NCBI GenBank assembly: GCA_027009605.1
Contig: JALVCY010000057.1
Location: 1-5,527 of the forward strand
Reading direction: 5' to 3'
Origin: Saprospiraceae bacterium
Lineage (GTDB): Bacteria > Bacteroidota > Bacteroidia > Chitinophagales > Saprospiraceae
DNA length: 5,527 nucleotides
The notes beneath the pieces are model-generated. The model was not told where the DNA came from. It did no database searches and saw only the letters and a program-made list of their open reading frames with translations. Positions 1 through 5,527 of the stretch are shown here, piece by piece. Every line of letters begins with the position of its first letter. Positions within the stretch are counted from its first letter, which is position 1. The position numbers were made by a program, and so were the translations under genes.

Positions 1-12
1 TAATCCCCCTCC

Positions 13-1698
13 TCACCACCCCACCCGCTCACCAAAAACATAAAACCCCGAGTCATCCACACGAAAAGCACGGGTTTTCATTTTTCCTAGATTAATTTCT
101 TTCCACTCTTTGGTATTGGGGTGTAGGCGCATAAAATGCCCCGGGCGACCGACACGTACCGGCATATCAAATCCTTTTACGTCTGCTTCCCATTTATACT
201 GACACCACAACTTCCCGTGTCTCTGTTGGAGTCTATAAAGTAGTTTTGGGGGCCGGGCATAATTAAGATATTGCTCAAAAAAAGCGGTGTAATCCCCTCC
301 TGTTTGGGCATTTACGTAAGTCACAAAATCTTGGGTAGTCGCATGAGACAAAGCATGCGCCTCATAAAATCCCCGAAATATCGCAAACCACAAACTATCA
401 TTATCTATCGCATTCCGCAAGCTGTGTAATATCCATGAGCCCTTATAGTATTGATCGGTCGAATACATCGGTCTGAAATGCACACCCTTTGGCCCGACTA
501 TCGGTGCATGATTCCGGATATTCTTTTTTTGCGAAAGCAAATATTCCACTGCGGTCTCATAATCATATTTTTTCTCCACGTACAACGCCTCCATATACGT
601 CGTAAATCCCTCGTGCAACCACATTTCCGCAAGGTCATTGCAACTCACACTATTGCCCCAGTATTCATGCCCACTTTCGTGAATGATGATGTAATCCCAA
701 TCCATATTTTTAAGGATTCTACCGCCGAGATAGCCGCGCTTATACTTGTTGCCATAGCTAATAGCCCCTTGATGTTCCATACCCAAAGTCGGGGATTCTA
801 CCAGCGCATAACCATCTTTCCAGAATGGATATTTGCCCAAATAACTTTCGTAAATCCGCAACATTTCATGCACTTGCGCAAAATGTTGTTTAGCTTTCGC
901 CAAATGCTCCGGTAAGACATAATAGTCCAAATCCAAGGAATCCCCGTCCATCGCCACGTAATATTCATGAAAATGGGCGTATCGACCGGCATAAAGCGTT
1001 ACGTTATAATTATTAATCGGGTAACTCACATGCCAGTGATAACTTTTTTGATGGTCAGGCATCTTTTGTTCTGATACCAAAATACCGTTCGACACCGCCA
1101 TCAAACTATCGGGAACAACAATCTCTATATCCATACTATCCGGCTCATCCGACAAATGATCTTTGTTAGGCCACCAAAGACTGGCGCCTATCCCCTCGCA
1201 CGAGACAAGAACCCAAGGAGATTCGTCCGAATCTTGAGTCCATGAAAAACCACCATCCCAAGGCGGATTTTTCGCTACTTTGGGCTGACCGTGGTAATAA
1301 ATCTTGATTGTCCCGACTAGACTAGCCGTTTGTTGTCCTTCCGGAAAATCCACAAATACGGCATCTTCATCACGCTCATACGCAAGAGTGACCCCATTTT
1401 GCACGATAGAGTCGATTGCCATATTGGCAAACAAATCAATTTGCAACCGTCGAAAGTCTCGAAGAATACGATAAGTTATTTCACTAAAGCCATACACCGT
1501 CCGGTTGGGAATATCCAGACTCACCCCCAAATGATAATATCCGACATCATAACAAGTTCTTTCCGGACGAAGTTGACCCCGCAAGCTATCTGCCCGGCTA
1601 ATCGTCAAATGATGGTAAAAATCAGGTTGCCCAAATACGCCCAAAGCAAGCACAAGGAAGAATAAAATGAAAGCACCACGGGGCAACACCTTTGGCAT
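13..1698 (-). CDS. Secreted M1 family (gluzincin) metallopeptidase, probable aminopeptidase
   Basis: This is a zinc aminopeptidase of the M1 family, expected to remove N-terminal residues from peptides outside the cytoplasm. Counting from the upstream ATG at 1737, HESGH (353-357) plus E376 in LHEGFTTY forms the HExxH-18-E zinc site. GMEHQ (319-323) is the substrate-binding motif, and QYYKG (429-433) carries the likely catalytic tyrosine Y430. The conserved PPWDGGFSW stretch is at 158-166. At 561-574 residues it contains the N-terminal beta domain and catalytic domain but no room for the long C-terminal domains of PepN or ERAP-type enzymes. I chose the second ATG (1698) because it gives a normal signal peptide: K and R, a hydrophobic stretch, then cleavage near VFG-Q. 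The first ATG adds 13 residues and overlaps tdh by 17 bases; GGAACA before it keeps that start possible. It is probably cotranscribed with tdh. The stop is 12 bases from the window edge, so no terminator is visible. Peptidase class is secure; substrate is unknown. Confidence 0.93.
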   Translation of the reverse strand: MPKVLPRGAFILFFLVLALGVFGQPDFYHHLTISRADSLRGQLRPERTCYDVGYYHLGVSLDIPNRTVYGFSEITYRILRDFRRLQIDLFANMAIDSIVQNGVTLAYERDEDAVFVDFPEGQQTASLVGTIKIYYHGQPKVAKNPPWDGGFSWTQDSDESPWVLVSCEGIGASLWWPNKDHLSDEPDSMDIEIVVPDSLMAVSNGILVSEQKMPDHQKSYHWHVSYPINNYNVTLYAGRYAHFHEYYVAMDGDSLDLDYYVLPEHLAKAKQHFAQVHEMLRIYESYLGKYPFWKDGYALVESPTLGMEHQGAISYGNKYKRGYLGGRILKNMDWDYIIIHESGHEYWGNSVSCNDLAEMWLHEGFTTYMEALYVEKKYDYETAVEYLLSQKKNIRNHAPIVGPKGVHFRPMYSTDQYYKGSWILHSLRNAIDNDSLWFAIFRGFYEAHALSHATTQDFVTYVNAQTGGDYTAFFEQYLNYARPPKLLYRLQQRHGKLWCQYKWEADVKGFDMPVRVGRPGHFMRLHPNTKEWKEINLGKMKTRAFRVDDSGFYVFGERVGW

Positions 1699-1720
1699 AA
1701 GCGCATTTTTTAGGCAAAAC

Positions 1721-2662
1721 TCATCGGATTTCGGCATTCTGTTCCAACAAGTGTAATATCATATCTTTTGTCATAGATTCCAAGTCAAATTCCGGCAACC
1801 ACATCCAATCCGTCCGGGCTCGTTCGTCATCCAATTGATCCGGCCAAGACCGAGCAATCTCATCCCTAAAATCCGGTTCATACGCAATCTCAAACCCCGG
1901 CATCTCCTTTTTGATAGCCGCATATATCTCCGCTGGCGCAAAACTCATACTGGCTAGATTATAAGAAGTTCTAACCTGGACACGCTCTTTAGGCGCTTCC
2001 ATCAACTCTATAACGGCACGAATAGCGTCTTTCATATAAATCATCGGCATTTTTACATCCGGAGCAATATAGCACACAAAGCGTTCCCCCTTGACTGCCG
2101 CATGATAAATCTCCACGGCATAATCGGTTGTCCCGCCCCCGGGCAAGGTCTCATATCCGATAATTCCCGGAAAACGTACCGAGCGCACATCCACCCCATA
2201 TTTTAGGTGGTAATAATTACACCAGGATTCTCCCGCTACTTTGGAAATACCATACACCGTCTTAGGAATCAAAGCCCCAAATTGGGGCGCAAAATCCAAA
2301 GGAACTTCATCCCCAAACACAGCGATAGAACTCGGAAAAAATATTTTCTCAACCAGACCTTCTCGACCCATTTCCAGCACATTCAGTAAGCCCTTCATAT
2401 TGATATCCCAAGTAGGTATAGGATGGCTCTCCCCTCGAGCAGACAGGACGGCGGCCAAATGATAAATCTCCGTTACCGAATATTTAACGACCAACTTCCG
2501 CAATCTTTCTACATCAGTAATATCAAGCAATTCAAACAGATTCCCATCGAACGTCCCCGCATGTATATCCGTAGGCAAAACATGGCTCAATCCGTATCTT
2601 TGTTGCAAGGCTTTGGTCAACACACCCCCTATTTGCCCGCCGGCTCCTGTGATTAGTATCAT
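1721..2662 (-). CDS. tdh: L-threonine 3-dehydrogenase, SDR (UDP-galactose epimerase-like) type
   Basis: This cytoplasmic enzyme oxidises L-threonine with NAD+ to 2-amino-3-ketobutyrate, which Kbl normally cleaves to glycine and acetyl-CoA. The 313-residue product matches the roughly 312 residues of Flavobacterium-type SDR threonine dehydrogenases rather than the zinc-dependent E. coli enzyme. The Rossmann motif GAGGQIG is at residues 6-12, and D32 at the end of the second strand favours NAD over NADP. The FFPSSIAVFG strand is near 108-117, and the catalytic YxxxK is Y137-K141 in YGISK. Family signatures follow: GGGTTDYAVEIYHAA, MPMIYMKDAIRA, YNLASMSF and PDFRDEIARSWPDQLDD (263-279). The frame extends upstream to a TTG at 2695, but ATG 2662 directly begins the MILITGAGG strand and is clearly the better start. 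GGAAGA abuts this ATG too closely to be a good ribosome-binding site. No kbl gene is in the window. The M1 peptidase follows immediately, suggesting an operon. Confidence 0.93.
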   Translation of the reverse strand: MILITGAGGQIGGVLTKALQQRYGLSHVLPTDIHAGTFDGNLFELLDITDVERLRKLVVKYSVTEIYHLAAVLSARGESHPIPTWDINMKGLLNVLEMGREGLVEKIFFPSSIAVFGDEVPLDFAPQFGALIPKTVYGISKVAGESWCNYYHLKYGVDVRSVRFPGIIGYETLPGGGTTDYAVEIYHAAVKGERFVCYIAPDVKMPMIYMKDAIRAVIELMEAPKERVQVRTSYNLASMSFAPAEIYAAIKKEMPGFEIAYEPDFRDEIARSWPDQLDDERARTDWMWLPEFDLESMTKDMILHLLEQNAEIR

Positions 2663-2692
2663 TCTTCCAATTTTTGATAGTTGAACGAGCCC

Positions 2693-2700
2693 CAAAGGTA
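2693..2700 (-). promoter_or_regulatory. Candidate Bacteroidota -7 box of the tdh transcript
   Basis: The minus strand reads TACCTTTG, an exact match to the Bacteroidota -7 consensus TAnnTTTG, ending 30 bases before the tdh ATG. This would give a leader of about 20-25 bases. No TTG lies at the usual 17-23 bases upstream; the nearest is 11 bases away, so the -33 half is missing or degenerate. The call rests on the half-site and its position. Confidence 0.35.
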
Positions 2701-2884
2701 GGTATTTTACACAAGTTTTGGTATGCTCACACGACGATTTTACAACTTAATTCTCACTAATCTCTACCAACCTACAAACGTCTCAAAATCTCACAACCAA
2801 CCAAGCCTGCCGGCAAATCAACTTCTTCAACGAAAAACCAAACAGAATTCCAATATCAAAGAATATATTAAAATCTCAATCAAA
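2701..2884. other. Non-coding AT-rich stretch with degenerate repeat remnants
   Basis: I see no credible gene here; open frames are low-complexity Asn/Pro/Gln/Ser strings. It contains pieces that look like decayed versions of the neighbouring array: AATCAACTTCTTCAACG at 2816-2832, then CAGAATTCCAATATCAAAG, resembling the CAGAATATCGAAT segment at 3075-3087. The part next to 2701 probably includes upstream promoter sequence of tdh. Confidence 0.6.
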
Positions 2885-3034
2885 AATCCAAATCATCTCA
2901 ACCTGCCAAGCTCTCAACCCCGAAGTCCGCAGGACAAGTTCTCAACCAGAGAGCCGTAGGCGAACGTCTCAACTTCTTCAACTAGCGCAGCGAATCAACT
3001 AACGAAGTCCGAAGGACGAGTGAATCAACTAGCG
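2885..3034. repeat. 150-bp direct repeat, copy 1 (GNA-hairpin array)
   Basis: This 150-base unit recurs at 3126-3275, at a period of 241 bases, with 8 substitutions and no gaps when aligned by eye (about 95% identity). Inside it, TCAAC-containing spacers separate small inverted repeats with three-base loops: GTCC-GCA-GGAC at 2925-2935, GCC-GTA-GGC at 2953-2961, GC-GCA-GC at 2985-2991 and GTCC-GAA-GGAC at 3007-3017. A fifth, GC-GTA-GC at 3032-3038, straddles the end. A decayed one, GC-CAA-GC, is near 2905. The stems always close the loop with C-G. No function is known to me; it could be a miniature interspersed repeat, a structured RNA segment or a ssDNA-folding element. Confidence 0.85.
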
Positions 3035-3080
3035 TAGCGAATCAACTCCTTCAACTTTCTCTACTAAAAACTTAACAGAA

Positions 3081-3108
3081 TATCGAATATCGAATGTCGA
3101 ATAATGAA
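3081..3108. repeat. Four tandem 7-base units, TATCGAA type
   Basis: Four consecutive heptamers read TATCGAA, TATCGAA, TGTCGAA, TAATGAA. They lie in the linker between the two 150-bp repeats. One TATCGAA recurs at 4851-4857 in the second array, followed shortly by AATAATGA as here, so this segment appears to be part of the larger repeated module rather than random low complexity. Confidence 0.65.
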
Positions 3109-3125
3109 ATCCAAATCCAAGTAAG

Positions 3126-3275
3126 AATCCAAATTGTCTCAACCTGCGAAGCTCTCAACCACGAAGTCCGTAGGACGAGTTCTCAACCAGAGAGCCGTAG
3201 GCGAACGTCTCAACTTCTTCAACTAGCGCAGCGAGTCAACTAACGAAGTCCGAAGGACGAGTGAATCAACTAACG
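3126..3275. repeat. 150-bp direct repeat, copy 2 (GNA-hairpin array)
   Basis: This is the second copy of the 150-base unit, ending 6 bases from the DUF389 stop codon. It has five intact minihairpins: GC-GAA-GC at 3146-3152, GTCC-GTA-GGAC at 3166-3176, GCC-GTA-GGC at 3194-3202, GC-GCA-GC at 3226-3232 and GTCC-GAA-GGAC at 3248-3258. Compared with copy 1, none of the 8 differences breaks a stem. One changes only the middle loop base (GCA to GTA), and one turns CAA into GAA at the first position. On the minus strand it sits directly downstream of the DUF389 gene, so it would form the 3' part of that message if transcription continues. Confidence 0.87.
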
Positions 3276-3281
3276 AAAAAT

Positions 3282-4646
3282 TCAATAAACCACCAACTGA
3301 ACAGTATCCAATTCCAACCGAGCCTTCAAAAATTCCACCAAACTCCGCCGTTTAATCTTCTTCAGGGGCTTTTTAGTACGCACCAAAGCAACCGGGATGG
3401 TATCCAAAGCAGAATCATTAGCCCGAACGACAAAGTCATACCCAAATTCCAAAATTTCAGGATACAAGACTTCCAATTCTTTAAAAATCTTGGCAATCGG
3501 TCGTTTTTGATCCTTTGTCAGCGCCTGAAGTTGATGCTCTAAGCGGGCAATTTCTTTATTCTTTGCAGAAATTAGCTCATCATTTCGTTTATAGAGATCT
3601 TCAAGAATTTCGGTACGAAGATTTTTGTTCATATCGGCCAGTTCGTCGTTGAGATCTTCGTTGAATTGCTTGATTTTGAGTTTGGCTTGTCCTAGGCCGA
3701 AGGCGCTCAATTTAGATTGAAGATCCATGATATCCCGGTCATCCATACGCTCCCCCAAAAGCGTGACTTCGATGATGGGTTCTTTCTTATCAAAAATCGT
3801 TTCATATTTAATGACCGTGCGATTATCAAAATTAAAGTGTGTACCTATAAAGTGTTCCGCTTTTTGGGTAAACACCACTTCTTGAACCACATTAATCGCC
3901 ACAAATACACTAGGAATAATCGTAATTAAGGCCAAAAATATAATAGCATTTCGTGCCCGCCGCTCCGTTTTTGCATCTATATAGGAGCGCATCGGAAATT
4001 TCAGGTATCGCACTACCACCATAGTCGCCAGCGCAATAAATATCCCATTGATAAAAAACAAATACAAAGCGCCAAAGAAATATTCCCAATTAGTGGAAGC
4101 CAATCCATACCCTGCCGTACAAAGCGGGGGCATCAAAGCTGTTGCAATCGCCACCCCGGGAATAGCATTGGAGTATCCTTCCCGGGTACTCACTATAATC
4201 CCGATCAATCCACCAAAAGTAGCAATTAAAACATCAAAAATTGTCGGACGCGTTCGCGCAAGCAACTCCGATTGTGCCTCATGCAAGGGGGTCAACCAAA
4301 AATACAATGCCGAAGTCAACACAGAGATGACCAGTGCAATCAACAAATTTCGCCCCGAATCTTTAAACAACCCAATGTCATTCGTCCCTAGGGACAGCCC
4401 AATACCCAATATCGGTCCCATCAACGGAGAAATCAGCATCGCCCCGATTACCACAGCCGTAGAGTTCACATTCAGACCCACCGAAGCAATCAAAATCGCA
4501 AAAATAAGCGTCCACAAATTCGCACCGCGATAGTGAATCCCATTCTTTATATCATCTGTTGCTCCCTTCCAATCTGTATCATCATAAATATTGAAGAGCC
4601 CTTTAAAATAGGTAGCGAAATCGCCCAAAATTGTACTCAGCTGCAT
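3282..4646 (-). CDS. DUF389 family multi-pass membrane protein with coiled-coil tail
   Basis: This is a complete 454-residue inner-membrane protein of the DUF389 (TIGR00341/TIGR00271-like) family, whose biochemical role is unknown to me. Hydrophobic segments can be read near residues 45-60, 63-85, 101-119, 138-153, 161-178, 187-212 and 233-252. The family's conserved stretches are present: GAMLISPLMGPILGIGLSLG (68-87) and IPGVAIATALMPPLCTAGYG (162-181). After the last membrane segment comes a soluble tail of about 200 residues. It has a charged helical, probably coiled-coil part (about 325-380, many K/E/D with L or I heptads) and a basic stretch KKPLKKIKRR (425-434). The ATG at 4646 is the only sensible start, shortly before the amphipathic N-terminus. 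The gene stands alone, flanked on both sides by hairpin-repeat arrays. A transport or sensing role would be guesswork. Confidence 0.92.
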   Translation of the reverse strand: MQLSTILGDFATYFKGLFNIYDDTDWKGATDDIKNGIHYRGANLWTLIFAILIASVGLNVNSTAVVIGAMLISPLMGPILGIGLSLGTNDIGLFKDSGRNLLIALVISVLTSALYFWLTPLHEAQSELLARTRPTIFDVLIATFGGLIGIIVSTREGYSNAIPGVAIATALMPPLCTAGYGLASTNWEYFFGALYLFFINGIFIALATMVVVRYLKFPMRSYIDAKTERRARNAIIFLALITIIPSVFVAINVVQEVVFTQKAEHFIGTHFNFDNRTVIKYETIFDKKEPIIEVTLLGERMDDRDIMDLQSKLSAFGLGQAKLKIKQFNEDLNDELADMNKNLRTEILEDLYKRNDELISAKNKEIARLEHQLQALTKDQKRPIAKIFKELEVLYPEILEFGYDFVVRANDSALDTIPVALVRTKKPLKKIKRRSLVEFLKARLELDTVQLVVY

Positions 4647-4667
4647 ATTATATCGTTATTGCTTTCG

Positions 4668-4675
4668 CAAAAATA
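4668..4675 (-). promoter_or_regulatory. Candidate -7 box for the DUF389 gene
   Basis: The minus strand reads TATTTTTG, which fits TAnnTTTG, starting 29 bases upstream of the DUF389 ATG. No TTG is found 17-23 bases further upstream; the closest on that side is about 29 bases away. T-rich sequence here makes chance matches more likely, so this is a weak call. Confidence 0.3.
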
Positions 4676-4745
4676 CAAAAAAATTAGTAACTGTTTAGGA
4701 GCCCCAATTTTTAGATAGAAAATAGGTATTTTTGTGGATATTGAC

Positions 4746-4773
4746 GTAGGGACGCACGGCCGTGCGTCCCTAC
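4746..4773. repeat. Perfect 28-bp palindrome
   Basis: The half-site GTAGGGACGCACGG is followed immediately by its exact reverse complement, with no spacer, around a GGCC centre at 4758-4761. As RNA or ssDNA it would form a long GC-rich hairpin with a minimal loop. Similar GTAGGG...CCCTAC palindromes are, as far as I recall, dispersed in intergenic DNA of several bacterial phyla, so this is probably an interspersed palindromic repeat. It has no T-run on either side, so it is not a typical terminator. Its last base coincides with the first base of the array module CCAAATCGTCTCAACCTGC. Confidence 0.85.
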
Positions 4774-4950
4774 CAAATCGTCTCAACCTGCAAAGTTCTC
4801 AACCTTGCGACCCGTAGCGAGCATCTCAACCTTTCTCAACCAACAGAGAATATCGAATACAGATTCCCAAATATCCAATAATGATGTAAAAATCCCCACA
4901 AAAACCCAAAATTCTCAACTAGCAAAGCAAATCAACCAGCGAAGCTTGCA
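4774..4950. repeat. Second hairpin-repeat array, diverged part
   Basis: The beginning, CCAAATCGTCTCAACCTGC, matches the start of both 150-bp repeats (at 2888 and 3129) apart from one or two bases, so this is a third, diverged copy of the module. It continues with TCTCAAC spacers, a TGCGA...CGAGCA element at 4806-4823 around CGTAG, the TATCGAA/AATAATGA segment (4851-4882), GC-AAA-GC at 4922-4928 and an intact GC-GAA-GC at 4939-4945. A 10-bp palindrome, GCTTGCAAGC, spans 4944-4953. No credible coding frame is present; the frame open on the plus strand across it is Gln/Asn/Ser/Thr-rich low complexity. Confidence 0.7.
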
Positions 4951-5000
4951 AGCGAAGCGAGTGAATCAACTAACGAGCGAAGCGAGTGAATCAACTAACG
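4951..5000. repeat. Exact 25-bp tandem duplication with GC-GAA-GC hairpins
   Basis: Bases 4951-4975 and 4976-5000 are identical. Each unit contains GCGAAGC (4952-4958 and 4977-4983), followed by GAGTGAATCAACTAACG. The 18-base run CGAGTGAATCAACTAACG also occurs in the 150-bp repeat copy 2 after GTCCGAAGGAC, which ties this block to the same element family. Confidence 0.85.
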
Positions 5001-5012
5001 CTACCAAAGACC

Positions 5013-5029
5013 AAAAGCGCCACAGGCGC
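5013..5029 (-). terminator. Candidate intrinsic terminator of the SPOR-domain gene
   Basis: On the minus strand GCGCC-TGT-GGCGC (a 5-bp GC stem with a 3-base loop) is followed directly by TTTT, then GG. It lies 30 bases beyond the stop codon at 5059. The stem is short and the T-run brief, so termination may be inefficient. It is flanked by three CAAAGAC copies (plus-strand reading) at about 5005, 5034 and 5041. Confidence 0.4.
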
Positions 5030-5058
5030 GCCCCAAAGACCAAAGACCCAAAAATAAA

Positions 5059-5527
5059 TCAACGAGCCTTAGCCAAATTCTTCAAACTCACTACAAACCC
5101 ATTCAATTTTTTCTTCTTAGCCAAGCTATTCCGATAACTTTGAGCCTGATCCTTAGTCGGGAAAGGGCCTAAGATAATACGATATTGAGAACCATCCGGC
5201 CCTTCTTCCACACTCAACAAAATATTCTTAAAAAAGTCTTCTTGAAGATCAGCGATAAACTTAAACACGTTCTCATAATTCTCTAACAGTCCGACTTGGA
5301 CACCGAATCCGGCTTTTTTGGGACGCATCACTTGTACCTTGTACAAATCAAAATCATGATAATTAGAACCCGTCAAAATCTCTGCGCCCTCCAATTCCTT
5401 ACTATCATAAGATGCTTTAGAAGTCGCTTTTTTACTCTTTTTAGGCCCTTTTAGATGATAAGTTTTAGCTGTTTTTACTTTGGATTTGGGTTTGGTTTTA
5501 GATTTAGCATTAGCCTTACTTTTTGCA
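5059..5527 (-). CDS. SPOR-domain protein, 3' part (possibly RlpA-like)
   Basis: The frame stays open to the window edge, so the N-terminus and any signal peptide or catalytic domain are missing; 155 residues and the TGA stop are visible. The first 45 or so visible residues form a Lys/Ala/Ser/Thr/Pro-rich linker, typical of a flexible tether. The last 80 or so form a SPOR domain: GFGVQVGLLENYENVFKF, then FFKNILLSVEEG, then SQYRIILGPFPTKDQAQSYR and LNGFVVSL. SPOR domains bind denuded peptidoglycan glycan strands at division sites, so an envelope or septal role is expected. The DLYKVQVMRPKKAGFGVQVG arrangement resembles the C-terminal end of Bacteroidota RlpA-type proteins, but the double-psi barrel needed to prove this is off-window. 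A TTG at 5394 is just an internal leucine, not a start. The stop codon falls inside AATCAAC, the same string used as array spacer. Confidence 0.85.
   Translation of the reverse strand, partial: AKSKANAKSKTKPKSKVKTAKTYHLKGPKKSKKATSKASYDSKELEGAEILTGSNYHDFDLYKVQVMRPKKAGFGVQVGLLENYENVFKFIADLQEDFFKNILLSVEEGPDGSQYRIILGPFPTKDQAQSYRNSLAKKKKLNGFVVSLKNLAKAR

Noticed and set aside
2663..2695. Upstream TTG start for tdh adding 11 residues
   Set aside because: ATG at 2662 gives the normal Rossmann-fold beginning and the family length, and the TTG lies within the candidate -7 box.
2723..2959. Plus-strand open frame of 78 codons in the repeat region
   Set aside because: The translation is Asn/Pro/Gln/Ser-rich low complexity, runs into the repeats and has no recognisable domain or ribosome-binding site.
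3248..3258. Intrinsic terminator of DUF389 formed by GTCC-TTC-GGAC (minus strand)
   Set aside because: The stem is four base pairs and is followed by TTCGTTAGTTG rather than a T-run. The TTTTT after the stop comes before the hairpin.
3248..3258. cUUCGg tetraloop on the minus-strand RNA
   Set aside because: In the tetraloop register the next pair would be C-A. Only the triloop register (UUC) gives a full four-base stem.
2885..3275. CRISPR array
   Set aside because: There are only two 150-bp copies plus internal short motifs; no constant repeat of 25-40 bases with unique equal-length spacers and no cas genes.
4746..4773. Palindrome as rho-independent terminator
   Set aside because: No T-run on either side, and it lies upstream of DUF389 and some 290 bases past the SPOR stop.
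2885..5000. Insertion sequence or transposon end
   Set aside because: No transposase frame, no terminal inverted repeats enclosing a segment and no target-site duplication could be identified.
4805..5137. Plus-strand open frame of 110 codons across the second array
   Set aside because: The composition reflects the repeats, and it ends antisense inside the SPOR-domain gene.

Overview
The window looks like a piece of a Bacteroidota chromosome, and Saprospiria-like is my best guess from the gene set and protein style. The evidence is an SDR-type L-threonine 3-dehydrogenase of the Flavobacterium kind, a secreted M1 peptidase with the GMEHQ variant motif, a DUF389 membrane protein, a SPOR-domain protein, weak Shine-Dalgarno signals and Bacteroidota-style TAnnTTTG -7 boxes. 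No species assignment is possible from the sequence alone. All four protein genes lie on the minus strand, so the region is transcribed from right to left as printed.

Layout from the right edge. (1) 5059-5527 is the 3' part of a SPOR-domain envelope protein, cut by the window edge, with a short hairpin-plus-T-run terminator candidate about 30 bases beyond its stop. (2) 4647-5058 is non-coding. It holds a small-hairpin repeat array (4773-5000), a perfect 28-bp palindrome (4746-4773) and the start region of the next gene. (3) 3282-4646 encodes a complete 454-residue DUF389 multi-pass membrane protein with a coiled-coil and soluble tail. (4) 2663-3281 is non-coding and dominated by two 150-bp direct repeats of the same hairpin family, plus the tdh start region. 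(5) 1721-2662 is tdh and 13-1698 is an M1 metallopeptidase. These two are 22 bases apart, or overlap if the longer peptidase start is used, and probably form one transcript.

The genes are ordinary housekeeping or envelope functions. The peptidase would release amino acids from peptides outside the cytoplasm, and threonine dehydrogenase would catabolise threonine inside. Any link between the two is inference from adjacency.

The unusual content is in the two intergenic stretches. Both carry arrays in which tiny inverted repeats with a G-N-A triloop closed by C-G are separated by TCAAC-containing spacers, often with GA on both sides of the stem. Thirteen intact copies can be read. Stems differ between positions (GTCC/GGAC, GCC/GGC, GC/GC) but remain self-complementary, while loop and flanks are kept. 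At one point identical flanks enclose two entirely different stems. That pattern suggests selection or copying of a small folded nucleic-acid element and is the main candidate here for an undescribed system.
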